Assembly: GCA_030068145.1 (NCBI GenBank)
Contig: JAPJBO010000143.1
Coordinates: 62,001 to 126,000 of the forward strand
Length of the DNA stretch: 64,000 bases
Direction of reading: 5' to 3'
Source of the DNA: Diplonema papillatum
Taxonomy: Eukaryota > Euglenozoa > Diplonemea > Diplonemida > Diplonemidae
Part shown: piece by piece, positions 1 through 10,109 of the stretch
Layout of the letters: the number at the start of each line of letters is the position of its first letter
How positions within the stretch are numbered: the first letter of the stretch is position 1
The notes under the pieces: model-generated
What the model saw: only the letters and a program-made list of their open reading frames with translations
The model's database searches: none
What the model was told of the DNA's origin: nothing
Program-made: the position numbers and the translations under genes

Positions 1-3000
1 GCGAGCAGTCCAACGCTGTCTGATCCAGCCGCTTCCACGTTAGCGAGCAGTCCAACGCTGTCTGATCCAGCCGCTTCCACGTTAGCGAGCAGTCCAACGC
101 TGTCTGATCCAGCCGCTTCCACGTTAGCGAGCAGTCCAACGCTGTCTGATCCAGCCGCTTCCACGTTAGCGAGCAGTCCAACGCTGTCTGATCCAGCCGC
201 TTCCACGTTAGCGAGCAGTCCAACGCTGTCTGATCCAGCCGCTTCCACGTTAGCGAGCAGTCCAACGCTGTCTGATCCAGCCGCTTCCACGTTAGCGAGC
301 AGTCCAACGCTGTCTGATCCAGCCGCTTCCACGTTAGCGAGCAGTCCAACGCTGTCTGATCCAGCCGCTTCCACGTTAGCGAGCAGTCCAACGCTGTCTG
401 ATCCAGCCGCTTCCACGTTAGCGAGCAGTCCAACGCTGTCTGATCCAGCCGCTTCCACGTTAGCGAGCAGTCCAACGCTGTCTGATCCAGCCGCTTCCAC
501 GTTAGCGAGCAGTCCAACGCTGTCTGATCCAGCCGCTTCCACGTTAGCGAGCAGTCCAACGCTGTCTGATCCAGCCGCTTCCACGTTAGCGAGCAGTCCA
601 ACGCTGTCTGATCCAGCCGCTTCCACGTTAGCGAGCAGTCCAACGCTGTCTGATCCAGCCGCTTCCACGTTAGCGAGCAGTCCAACGCTGTCTGATCCAG
701 CCGCTTCCACGTTAGCGAGCAGTCCAACGCTGTCTGATCCAGCCGCTTCCACGTTAGCGAGCAGTCCAACGCTGTCTGATCCAGCCGCTTCCACGTTAGC
801 GAGCAGTCCAACGCTGTCTGATCCAGCCGCTTCCACGTTAGCGAGCAGTCCAACGCTGTCTGATCCAGCCGCTTCCACGTTAGCGAGCAGTCCAACGCTG
901 TCTGATCCAGCCGCTTCCACGTTAGCGAGCAGTCCAACGCTGTCTGATCCAGCCGCTTCCACGTTAGCGAGCAGTCCAACGCTGTCTGATCCAGCCGCTT
1001 CCACGTTAGCGAGCAGTCCAACGCTGTCTGATCCAGCCGCTTCCACGTTAGCGAGCAGTCCAACGCTGTCTGATCCAGCCGCTTCCACGTTAGCGAGCAG
1101 TCCAACGCTGTCTGATCCAGCCGCTTCCACGTTAGCGAGCAGTCCAACGCTGTCTGATCCAGCCGCTTCCACGTTAGCGAGCAGTCCAACGCTGTCTGAT
1201 CCAGCCGCTTCCACGTTAGCGAGCAGTCCAACGCTGTCTGATCCAGCCGCTTCCACGTTAGCGAGCAGTCCAACGCTGTCTGATCCAGCCGCTTCCACGT
1301 TAGCGAGCAGTCCAACGCTGTCTGATCCAGCCGCTTCCACGTTAGCGAGCAGTCCAACGCTGTCTGATCCAGCCGCTTCCACGTTAGCGAGCAGTCCAAC
1401 GCTGTCTGATCCAGCCGCTTCCACGTTAGCGAGCAGTCCAACGCTGTCTGATCCAGCCGCTTCCACGTTAGCGAGCAGTCCAACGCTGTCTGATCCAGCC
1501 GCTTCCACGTTAGCGAGCAGTCCAACGCTGTCTGATCCAGCCGCTTCCACGTTAGCGAGCAGTCCAACGCTGTCTGATCCAGCCGCTTCCACGTTAGCGA
1601 GCAGTCCAACGCTGTCTGATCCAGCCGCTTCCACGTTAGCGAGCAGTCCAACGCTGTCTGATCCAGCCGCTTCCACGTTAGCGAGCAGTCCAACGCTGTC
1701 TGATCCAGCCGCTTCCACGTTAGCGAGCAGTCCAACGCTGTCTGATCCAGCCGCTTCCACGTTAGCGAGCAGTCCAACGCTGTCTGATCCAGCCGCTTCC
1801 GCGTTAGCGAGCAGTCCAACGCTGTCTGATCCAGCCGCTTCCACGTTAGCGAGCAGTCCAACGCTGTCTGATCCAGCCGCTTCCACGTTAGCGAGCAGTC
1901 CAACGCTGTCTGATCCAGCCGCTTCCACGTTAGCGAGCAGTCCAACGCTGTCTGATCCAGCCGCTTCCACGTTAGCGAGCAGTCCAACGCTGTCTGATCC
2001 AGCCGCTTCCACGTTAGCGAGCAGTCCAACGCTGTCTGATCCAGCCGCTTCCACGTTAGCGAGCAGTCCAACGCTGTCTGATCCAGCCGCTTCCACGTTA
2101 GCGAGCAGTCCAACGCTGTCTGATCCAGCCGCTTCCACGTTAGCGAGCAGTCCAACGCTGTCTGATCCAGCCGCTTCCACGTTAGCGAGCAGTCCAACGC
2201 TGTCTGATCCAGCCGCTTCCACGTTAGCGAGCAGTCCAACGCTGTCTGATCCAGCCGCTTCCACGTTAGCGAGCAGTCCAACGCTGTCTGATCCAGCCGC
2301 TTCCACGTTAGCGAGCAGTCCAACGCTGTCTGATCCAGCCGCTTCCACGTTAGCGAGCAGTCCAACGCTGTCTGATCCAGCCGCTTCCACGTTAGCGAGC
2401 AGTCCAACGCTGTCTGATCCAGCCGCTTCCACGTTAGCGAGCAGTCCAACGCTGTCTGATCCAGCCGCTTCCACGTTAGCGAGCAGTCCAACGCTGTCTG
2501 ATCCAGCCGCTTCCACGTTAGCGAGCAGTCCAACGCTGTCTGATCCAGCCGCTTCCACGTTAGCGAGCAGTCCAACGCTGTCTGATCCAGCCGCTTCCAC
2601 GTTAGCGAGCAGTCCAACGCTGTCTGATCCAGCCGCTTCCACGTTAGCGAGCAGTCCAACGCTGTCTGATCCAGCCGCTTCCACGTTAGCGAGCAGTCCA
2701 ACGCTGTCTGATCCAGCCGCTTCCACGTTAGCGAGCAGTCCAACGCTGTCTGATCCAGCCGCTTCCACGTTAGCGAGCAGTCCAACGCTGTCTGATCCAG
2801 CCGCTTCCACGTTAGCGAGCAGTCCAACGCTGTCTGATCCAGCCGCTTCCACGTTAGCGAGCAGTCCAACGCTGTCTGATCCAGCCGCTTCCGCGTTAGC
2901 GAGCAGTCCAACGCTGTCTGATCCAGCCGCTTCCACGTTAGCGAGCAGTCCAACGCTGTCTGATCCAGCCGCTTCCACGTTAGCGAGCAGTCCAACGCTG

Positions 3001-6000
3001 TCTGATCCAGCCGCTTCCACGTTAGCGAGCAGTCCAACGCTGTCTGATCCAGCCGCTTCCACGTTAGCGAGCAGTCCAACGCTGTCTGATCCAGCCGCTT
3101 CCACGTTAGCGAGCAGTCCAACGCTGTCTGATCCAGCCGCTTCCACGTTAGCGAGCAGTCCAACGCTGTCTGATCCAGCCGCTTCCACGTTAGCGAGCAG
3201 TCCAACGCTGTCTGATCCAGCCGCTTCCACGTTAGCGAGCAGTCCAACGCTGTCTGATCCAGCCGCTTCCACGTTAGCGAGCAGTCCAACGCTGTCTGAT
3301 CCAGCCGCTTCCACGTTAGCGAGCAGTCCAACGCTGTCTGATCCAGCCGCTTCCACGTTAGCGAGCAGTCCAACGCTGTCTGATCCAGCCGCTTCCACGT
3401 TAGCGAGCAGTCCAACGCTGTCTGATCCAGCCGCTTCCACGTTAGCGAGCAGTCCAACGCTGTCTGATCCAGCCGCTTCCACGTTAGCGAGCAGTCCAAC
3501 GCTGTCTGATCCAGCCGCTTCCACGTTAGCGAGCAGTCCAACGCTGTCTGATCCAGCCGCTTCCACGTTAGCGAGCAGTCCAACGCTGTCTGATCCAGCC
3601 GCTTCCACGTTAGCGAGCAGTCCAACGCTGTCTGATCCAGCCGCTTCCACGTTAGCGAGCAGTCCAACGCTGTCTGATCCAGCCGCTTCCACGTTAGCGA
3701 GCAGTCCAACGCTGTCTGATCCAGCCGCTTCCACGTTAGCGAGCAGTCCAACGCTGTCTGATCCAGCCGCTTCCACGTTAGCGAGCAGTCCAACGCTGTC
3801 TGATCCAGCCGCTTCCGCGTTAGCGAGCAGTCCAACGCTGTCTGATCCAGCCGCTTCCACGTTAGCGAGCAGTCCAACGCTGTCTGATCCAGCCGCTTCC
3901 ACGTTAGCGAGCAGTCCAACGCTGTCTGATCCAGCCGCTTCCACGTTAGCGAGCAGTCCAACGCTGTCTGATCCAGCCGCTTCCACGTTAGCGAGCAGTC
4001 CAACGCTGTCTGATCCAGCCGCTTCCACGTTAGCGAGCAGTCCAACGCTGTCTGATCCAGCCGCTTCCACGTTAGCGAGCAGTCCAACGCTGTCTGATCC
4101 AGCCGCTTCCACGTTAGCGAGCAGTCCAACGCTGTCTGATCCAGCCGCTTCCACGTTAGCGAGCAGTCCAACGCTGTCTGATCCAGCCGCTTCCACGTTA
4201 GCGAGCAGTCCAACGCTGTCTGATCCAGCCGCTTCCACGTTAGCGAGCAGTCCAACGCTGTCTGATCCAGCCGCTTCCACGTTAGCGAGCAGTCCAACGC
4301 TGTCTGATCCAGCCGCTTCCACGTTAGCGAGCAGTCCAACGCTGTCTGATCCAGCCGCTTCCACGTTAGCGAGCAGTCCAACGCTGTCTGATCCAGCCGC
4401 TTCCACGTTAGCGAGCAGTCCAACGCTGTCTGATCCAGCCGCTTCCACGTTAGCGAGCAGTCCAACGCTGTCTGATCCAGCCGCTTCCACGTTAGCGAGC
4501 AGTCCAACGCTGTCTGATCCAGCCGCTTCCACGTTAGCGAGCAGTCCAACGCTGTCTGATCCAGCCGCTTCCACGTTAGCGAGCAGTCCAACGCTGTCTG
4601 ATCCAGCCGCTTCCACGTTAGCGAGCAGTCCAACGCTGTCTGATCCAGCCGCTTCCACGTTAGCGAGCAGTCCAACGCTGTCTGATCCAGCCGCTTCCAC
4701 GTTAGCGAGCAGTCCAACGCTGTCTGATCCAGCCGCTTCCACGTTAGCGAGCAGTCCAACGCTGTCTGATCCAGCCGCTTCCGCGTTAGCGAGCAGTCCA
4801 ACGCTGTCTGATCCAGCCGCTTCCGCGTTAGCGAGCAGTCCAACGCTGTCTGATCCAGCCGCTTCCGCGTTAGCGAGCAGTCCAACGCTGTCTGATCCAG
4901 CCGCTTCCACGTTAGCGAGCAGTCCAACGCTGTCTGATCCAGCCGCTTCCACGTTAGCGAGCAGTCCAACGCTGTCTGATCCAGCCGCTTCCACGTTAGC
5001 GAGCAGTCCAACGCTGTCTGATCCAGCCGCTTCCACGTTAGCGAGCAGTCCAACGCTGTCTGATCCAGCCGCTTCCACGTTAGCGAGCAGTCCAACGCTG
5101 TCTGATCCAGCCGCTTCCACGTTAGCGAGCAGTCCAACGCTGTCTGATCCAGCCGCTTCCACGTTAGCGAGCAGTCCAACGCTGTCTGATCCAGCCGCTT
5201 CCACGTTAGCGAGCAGTCCAACGCTGTCTGATCCAGCCGCTTCCACGTTAGCGAGCAGTCCAACGCTGTCTGATCCAGCCGCTTCCACGTTAGCGAGCAG
5301 TCCAACGCTGTCTGATCCAGCCGCTTCCACGTTAGCGAGCAGTCCAACGCTGTCTGATCCAGCCGCTTCCACGTTAGCGAGCAGTCCAACGCTGTCTGAT
5401 CCAGCCGCTTCCACGTTAGCGAGCAGTCCAACGCTGTCTGATCCAGCCGCTTCCACGTTAGCGAGCAGTCCAACGCTGTCTGATCCAGCCGCTTCCACGT
5501 TAGCGAGCAGTCCAACGCTGTCTGATCCAGCCGCTTCCGCGTTAGCGAGCAGTCCAACGCTGTCTGATCCAGCCGCTTCCACGTTAGCGAGCAGTCCAAC
5601 GCTGTCTGATCCAGCCGCTTCCGCGTTAGCGAGCAGTCCAACGCTGTCTGATCCAGCCGCTTCCGCGTTAGCGAGCAGTCCAACGCTGTCTGATCCAGCC
5701 GCTTCCACGTTAGCGAGCAGTCCAACGCTGTCTGATCCAGCCGCTTCCGCGTTAGCGAGCAGTCCAACGCTGTCTGATCCAGCCGCTTCCACGTTAGCGA
5801 GCAGTCCAACGCTGTCTGATCCAGCCGCTTCCACGTTAGCGAGCAGTCCAACGCTGTCTGATCCAGCCGCTTCCGCGTTAGCGAGCAGTCCAACGCTGTC
5901 TGATCCAGCCGCTTCCGCGTTAGCGAGCAGTCCAACGCTGTCTGATCCAGCCGCTTCCACGTTAGCGAGCAGTCCAACGCTGTCTGATCCAGCCGCTTCC

Positions 6001-8220
6001 GCGTTAGCGAGCAGTCCAACGCTGTCTGATCCAGCCGCTTCCGCGTTAGCGAGCAGTCCAACGCTGTCTGATCCAGCCGCTTCCACGTTAGCGAGCAGTC
6101 CAACGCTGTCTGATCCAGCCGCTTCCACGTTAGCGAGCAGTCCAACGCTGTCTGATCCAGCCGCTTCCGCGTTAGCGAGCAGTCCAACGCTGTCTGATCC
6201 AGCCGCTTCCGCGTTAGCGAGCAGTCCAACGCTGTCTGATCCAGCCGCTTCCACGTTAGCGAGCAGTCCAACGCTGTCTGATCCAGCCGCTTCCACGTTA
6301 GCGAGCAGTCCAACGCTGTCTGATCCAGCCGCTTCCGCGTTAGCGAGCAGTCCAACGCTGTCTGATCCAGCCGCTTCCGCGTTAGCGAGCAGTCCAACGC
6401 TGTCTGATCCAGCCGCTTCCGCGTTAGCGAGCAGTCCAACGCTGTCTGATCCAGCCGCTTCCACGTTAGCGAGCAGTCCAACGCTGTCTGATCCAGCCGC
6501 TTCCACGTTAGCGAGCAGTCCAACGCTGTCTGATCCAGCCGCTTCCACGTTAGCGAGCAGTCCAACGCTGTCTGATCCAGCCGCTTCCACGTTAGCGAGC
6601 AGTCCAACGCTGTCTGATCCAGCCGCTTCCACGTTAGCGAGCAGTCCAACGCTGTCTGATCCAGCCGCTTCCGCGTTAGCGAGCAGTCCAACGCTGTCTG
6701 ATCCAGCCGCTTCCGCGTTAGCGAGCAGTCCAACGCTGTCTGATCCAGCCGCTTCCACGTTAGCGAGCAGTCCAACGCTGTCTGATCCAGCCGCTTCCAC
6801 GTTAGCGAGCAGTCCAACGCTGTCTGATCCAGCCGCTTCCGCGTTAGCGAGCAGTCCAACGCTGTCTGATCCAGCCGCTTCCGCGTTAGCGAGCAGTCCA
6901 ACGCTGTCTGATCCAGCCGCTTCCACGTTAGCGAGCAGTCCAACGCTGTCTGATCCAGCCGCTTCCGCGTTAGCGAGCAGTCCAACGCTGTCTGATCCAG
7001 CCGCTTCCGCGTTAGCGAGCAGTCCAACGCTGTCTGATCCAGCCGCTTCCACGTTAGCGAGCAGTCCAACGCTGTCTGATCCAGCCGCTTCCGCGTTAGC
7101 GAGCAGTCCAACGCTGTCTGATCCAGCCGCTTCCACGTTAGCGAGCAGTCCAACGCTGTCTGATCCAGCCGCTTCCGCGTTAGCGAGCAGTCCAACGCTG
7201 TCTGATCCAGCCGCTTCCGCGTTAGCGAGCAGTCCAACGCTGTCTGATCCAGCCGCTTCCACGTTAGCGAGCAGTCCAACGCTGTCTGATCCAGCCGCTT
7301 CCACGTTAGCGAGCAGTCCAACGCTGTCTGATCCAGCCGCTTCCACGTTAGCGAGCAGTCCAACGCTGTCTGATCCAGCCGCTTCCACGTTAGCGAGCAG
7401 TCCAACGCTGTCTGATCCAGCCGCTTCCACGTTAGCGAGCAGTCCAACGCTGTCTGATCCAGCCGCTTCCGCGTTAGCGAGCAGTCCAACGCTGTCTGAT
7501 CCAGCCGCTTCCACGTTAGCGAGCAGTCCAACGCTGTCTGATCCAGCCGCTTCCACGTTAGCGAGCAGTCCAACGCTGTCTGATCCAGCCGCTTCCGCGT
7601 TAGCGAGCAGTCCAACGCTGTCTGATCCAGCCGCTTCCGCGTTAGCGAGCAGTCCAACGCTGTCTGATCCAGCCGCTTCCACGTTAGCGAGCAGTCCAAC
7701 GCTGTCTGATCCAGCCGCTTCCGCGTTAGCGAGCAGTCCAACGCTGTCTGATCCAGCCGCTTCCGCGTTAGCGAGCAGTCCAACGCTGTCTGATCCAGCC
7801 GCTTCCACGTTAGCGAGCAGTCCAACGCTGTCTGATCCAGCCGCTTCCGCGTTAGCGAGCAGTCCAACGCTGTCTGATCCAGCCGCTTCCACGTTAGCGA
7901 GCAGTCCAACGCTGTCTGATCCAGCCGCTTCCACGTTAGCGAGCAGTCCAATGCTGTCTGATCCAGCCGCTTCCGCGTTAGCGAGCAGTCCAACGCTGTC
8001 TGATCCAGCCGCTTCCACGTTAGCGAGCAGTCCAACGCTGTCTGATCCAGCCGCTTCCGCGTTAGCGAGCAGTCCAACGCTGTCTGATCCAGCCGCTTCC
8101 ACGTTAGCGAGCAGTCCAACGCTGTCTGATCCAGCCGCTTCCGCGTTAGCGAGCAGTCCAACGCTGTCTGATCCAGCCGCTTCCACGTTAGCGAGCAGTC
8201 CAACGCTGTCTGCTCCAGCC
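1..8220. repeat. 42-bp minisatellite, 195 full units
   Basis: The unit is 42 bp and runs without a single insertion or deletion from base 1, the window edge, so the array may extend further left. 195 full units end at 8190 and a degenerate one follows. Nearly all variation is one A/G change at unit position 37 (ACG or GCG codon). Units 1-42 are all A. G first appears in unit 43, then units 69, 91 and 114-116, and is frequent from about unit 132 onward. One other change (C to T) makes an ATG at 7951. Confidence 0.98.
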
Positions 8221-8268
8221 TCAAGAACGACGACACTATCCTTGAGCCGGTCCATCCCCTCTTGCTAG
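1..8268 (+). CDS. Open frame through the minisatellite; possible Ser/Ala/Thr/Pro-rich repeat protein, 5' end outside window
   Basis: Forward frame 1 is open from base 1 to TAG at 8266-8268, more than 2,750 codons, because the 42-bp unit is a multiple of three. Each unit encodes ASSPTLSDPAASTL, with Thr or Ala at residue 13. The other two forward frames have a stop in every unit, but two reverse frames are also open, so openness alone is weak evidence. The composition resembles mucin-like or cell-wall repeat proteins, which is only a guess. After the array the frame runs about 20 codons into a dispersed inverted-repeat element and stops there, so the C-terminus is probably not ancestral. No start codon or signal peptide is visible because the beginning lies outside the window. 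It may equally be non-coding. Confidence 0.3.
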   Translation, partial: ASSPTLSDPAASTLASSPTLSDPAASTLASSPTLSDPAASTLASSPTLSDPAASTLASSPTLSDPAASTLASSPTLSDPAASTLASSPTLSDPAASTLASSPTLSDPAASTLASSPTLSDPAASTLASSPTLSDPAASTLASSPTLSDPAASTLASSPTLSDPAASTLASSPTLSDPAASTLASSPTLSDPAASTLASSPTLSDPAASTLASSPTLSDPAASTLASSPTLSDPAASTLASSPTLSDPAASTLASSPTLSDPAASTLASSPTLSDPAASTLASSPTLSDPAASTLASSPTLSDPAASTLASSPTLSDPAASTLASSPTLSDPAASTLASSPTLSDPAASTLASSPTLSDPAASTLASSPTLSDPAASTLASSPTLSDPAASTLASSPTLSDPAASTLASSPTLSDPAASTLASSPTLSDPAASTLASSPTLSDPAASTLASSPTLSDPAASTLASSPTLSDPAASTLASSPTLSDPAASTLASSPTLSDPAASTLASSPTLSDPAASTLASSPTLSDPAASTLASSPTLSDPAASTLASSPTLSDPAASTLASSPTLSDPAASTLASSPTLSDPAASTLASSPTLSDPAASALASSPTLSDPAASTLASSPTLSDPAASTLASSPTLSDPAASTLASSPTLSDPAASTLASSPTLSDPAASTLASSPTLSDPAASTLASSPTLSDPAASTLASSPTLSDPAASTLASSPTLSDPAASTLASSPTLSDPAASTLASSPTLSDPAASTLASSPTLSDPAASTLASSPTLSDPAASTLASSPTLSDPAASTLASSPTLSDPAASTLASSPTLSDPAASTLASSPTLSDPAASTLASSPTLSDPAASTLASSPTLSDPAASTLASSPTLSDPAASTLASSPTLSDPAASTLASSPTLSDPAASTLASSPTLSDPAASTLASSPTLSDPAASTLASSPTLSDPAASTLASSPTLSDPAASALASSPTLSDPAASTLASSPTLSDPAASTLASSPTLSDPAASTLASSPTLSDPAASTLASSPTLSDPAASTLASSPTLSDPAASTLASSPTLSDPAASTLASSPTLSDPAASTLASSPTLSDPAASTLASSPTLSDPAASTLASSPTLSDPAASTLASSPTLSDPAASTLASSPTLSDPAASTLASSPTLSDPAASTLASSPTLSDPAASTLASSPTLSDPAASTLASSPTLSDPAASTLASSPTLSDPAASTLASSPTLSDPAASTLASSPTLSDPAASTLASSPTLSDPAASTLASSPTLSDPAASALASSPTLSDPAASTLASSPTLSDPAASTLASSPTLSDPAASTLASSPTLSDPAASTLASSPTLSDPAASTLASSPTLSDPAASTLASSPTLSDPAASTLASSPTLSDPAASTLASSPTLSDPAASTLASSPTLSDPAASTLASSPTLSDPAASTLASSPTLSDPAASTLASSPTLSDPAASTLASSPTLSDPAASTLASSPTLSDPAASTLASSPTLSDPAASTLASSPTLSDPAASTLASSPTLSDPAASTLASSPTLSDPAASTLASSPTLSDPAASTLASSPTLSDPAASTLASSPTLSDPAASTLASSPTLSDPAASALASSPTLSDPAASALASSPTLSDPAASALASSPTLSDPAASTLASSPTLSDPAASTLASSPTLSDPAASTLASSPTLSDPAASTLASSPTLSDPAASTLASSPTLSDPAASTLASSPTLSDPAASTLASSPTLSDPAASTLASSPTLSDPAASTLASSPTLSDPAASTLASSPTLSDPAASTLASSPTLSDPAASTLASSPTLSDPAASTLASSPTLSDPAASTLASSPTLSDPAASTLASSPTLSDPAASALASSPTLSDPAASTLASSPTLSDPAASALASSPTLSDPAASALASSPTLSDPAASTLASSPTLSDPAASALASSPTLSDPAASTLASSPTLSDPAASTLASSPTLSDPAASALASSPTLSDPAASALASSPTLSDPAASTLASSPTLSDPAASALASSPTLSDPAASALASSPTLSDPAASTLASSPTLSDPAASTLASSPTLSDPAASALASSPTLSDPAASALASSPTLSDPAASTLASSPTLSDPAASTLASSPTLSDPAASALASSPTLSDPAASALASSPTLSDPAASALASSPTLSDPAASTLASSPTLSDPAASTLASSPTLSDPAASTLASSPTLSDPAASTLASSPTLSDPAASTLASSPTLSDPAASALASSPTLSDPAASALASSPTLSDPAASTLASSPTLSDPAASTLASSPTLSDPAASALASSPTLSDPAASALASSPTLSDPAASTLASSPTLSDPAASALASSPTLSDPAASALASSPTLSDPAASTLASSPTLSDPAASALASSPTLSDPAASTLASSPTLSDPAASALASSPTLSDPAASALASSPTLSDPAASTLASSPTLSDPAASTLASSPTLSDPAASTLASSPTLSDPAASTLASSPTLSDPAASTLASSPTLSDPAASALASSPTLSDPAASTLASSPTLSDPAASTLASSPTLSDPAASALASSPTLSDPAASALASSPTLSDPAASTLASSPTLSDPAASALASSPTLSDPAASALASSPTLSDPAASTLASSPTLSDPAASALASSPTLSDPAASTLASSPTLSDPAASTLASSPMLSDPAASALASSPTLSDPAASTLASSPTLSDPAASALASSPTLSDPAASTLASSPTLSDPAASALASSPTLSDPAASTLASSPTLSAPASRTTTLSLSRSIPSC

Positions 8269-8414
8269 ACCGTGATAGACCGAAGAATACAGCACCGGGC
8301 AATTCGATGCAGCTCTAAGGATGGACCTGATAAACCGTGGTGGACCGTGTTTCACTGTGACAAACAGCGGCAGGCACTTCGATGCAGTTTCAAGAGATAG
8401 GGACGGACCGGCTC
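8244..8414 (+). mobile_element. Short inverted-repeat element (GAGCCGGTCC family), copy 1
   Basis: About 171 bp bounded by GAGCCGGTCC and its complement GGACCGGCTC. A closely similar full copy lies at 55750-55929 and a fragment at about 60711. It looks like a small non-autonomous DNA element. It supplies the stop codon that ends the open frame of the minisatellite; the copy at 55.75 kb differs at that point (TTGATAG instead of TTGCTAG). Confidence 0.6.
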
Positions 8415-9647
8415 GATCCTCCGCGGGTTCTGGCAACACAAAGTCGGGGTGTCCAGCCGATACCGCTGCCAGCATCTCGGCGGTTCGGCCGTTAGAGGAC
8501 CGACTACCACGACGAATCTCGACGGCTTGAACGGGTCCCGCCGCCGGCCCTTCGGTGTCTGCTTCCAATCTACGACAGTTTCCTCCGGCCACTTCGGCTC
8601 ACGTGGATGGTGTCTTCCACGCGAGCAAAGCACATCTTTACAGCCAGGGCTTGCGGTTATCGCACTCGAGTCACCCGGTCCAAGGGCAACGCCTGATTCT
8701 GTGGCACTGACCCAGCGTTGCGGAGCGCCGAAGCCCCGCAACGGCTGGCGTTCCATCCCCATCGCGCCAAACGTCGCCCGCAGCGTCTTCGCGTGTGTCA
8801 AGAGGCCCTTGCAACAAACAGGCAAGCATTGTCCGCGTTGAAGGGAAGCTGCTGCTGCGACGTCCATGTAGTAAGGCGACGTTTCCCTGCTTCCAACCGG
8901 CCTTGCCTCTTTTGGCTTGAATCCGCACTTCTTCCTCTCGGTGCGGTGCGCGTCTTTCTTCCAGCTCGCCGTAGCCCGCTTCCAGCTCGTCGTCGCGCTG
9001 CCGCATCCGCTCGAGCAACTCGCGACGCGGCGCGCCCTCTTCCACATTTTTTTTTTACCAAACAATGCCATTAACATGCAATGTTGGAGAAAATAAGAAC
9101 GCGTCACAGGCCATTGACGGCGTTTCCTTGCGCCCTGTACCAAGAAACAAGCGTCCAGGGCAAAGCGTTCAACGAGAAACAATACCCTCCCCTCATCATT
9201 TTCCGGTTTCAACCGTGGTTAGCCAGTGACGCGTCTTATTTTTTCCTTTTATCACCACTCACTTGTCAGGATGAAGAGAACGGTGCAAATAGACCCGAAA
9301 ACGAATCGGCCTTTCATTACCGCAGGGTACCATGGATTACGATGGCGCATACGTCCAAACCGGTCCAAAAAGGCTGCTTGCAGGGGATCGATCCCCTGGA
9401 AAAAGCTTGTTTTCAGTGGCTCTGGGGTGCGGGAAGGCACCCGAAAAGGTTGTCGCCCTCTGAGAACAGGGGTTCTGAAAGATTTTGTCATCGATCTTCT
9501 CATCGGACAAAAAGCTTGTCGTAATGCACGCCGGGATCGCCGAGAAAATGGACGAACGATGGTCCCAAAGTTGTCAATTCCTGGTAAAAACATCAAGGGC
9601 GCGCCAAAGCGCTAGAAAAGAGGTTTTCTGGCGCGGCCTGGCCAGTT
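8415..9647. other. Gene-free stretch with one weak minus-strand coding candidate
   Basis: No convincing gene. Several overlapping open frames on both strands lack any recognisable family. On the minus strand, about 9045 down to 8900, a highly charged segment (containing RRELLERMRQRDDELE) has coiled-coil character and could be an exon remnant; I give that about 0.2. A short A/T-rich tract sits at 9048-9060. Confidence 0.4.
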
Positions 9648-10007
9648 TGGACCCAGTACATGGACCCAGTACATGGACCCAGTACATGGACCCAGTACAT
9701 GGACCCATATGGACCCATATGGACCCATATGGACCCAGTTTGGACCCAGTACATGGACCCAGTACATGGACCCAGTACATGGGCCCAGTACATGGACCCA
9801 GTACATGGACCCATATGGACCCAGTATGGACCCATATGGACCCAGTATGGACCCAGTACATGGACCCAGTACATGGACCCAGTACATGGACCCAGTACAT
9901 GGACCCAGTATGGACCCAGTATGGACCCAGTACATGGACCCAGTACATGGACCCAGTACATGGACCCAGTACATGGACCCATATGGACCCAGTATGGACC
10001 CAATATG
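9648..10007. repeat. 13-bp minisatellite (ATGGACCCAGTAC) with shorter variants
   Basis: Tandem 13-bp units alternate with 10-bp variants (ATGGACCCAT and ATGGACCCAG). No stop codon arises in several frames of either strand, so long apparent proteins rich in DPVHGPSTWTQY-type repeats appear. They are by-products of the repeat. It lies about 100 bp upstream of the exon starting near 10110 and is probably intronic or 5' flanking. Confidence 0.95.
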
Positions 10008-10109
10008 CCATTGTTTATCCCGAACCCACTAGGGATATCATGTGATCCGAACATGAACCAATATGGGCCCCACTCAACATGTATCCAATATGCACAATCG
10101 CACAAACAG

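Noticed and set aside
1-8220. CRISPR-like array
   Set aside because: No spacers: units are contiguous and near-identical, and the DNA is eukaryotic. The same holds for the 9.6, 36 and 48.5 kb arrays.
8352-9212. 286-codon minus-strand open frame
   Set aside because: Composition is mixed (many Cys, Trp and Arg) and no family is seen; only a short charged segment near 8900-9045 looked protein-like.
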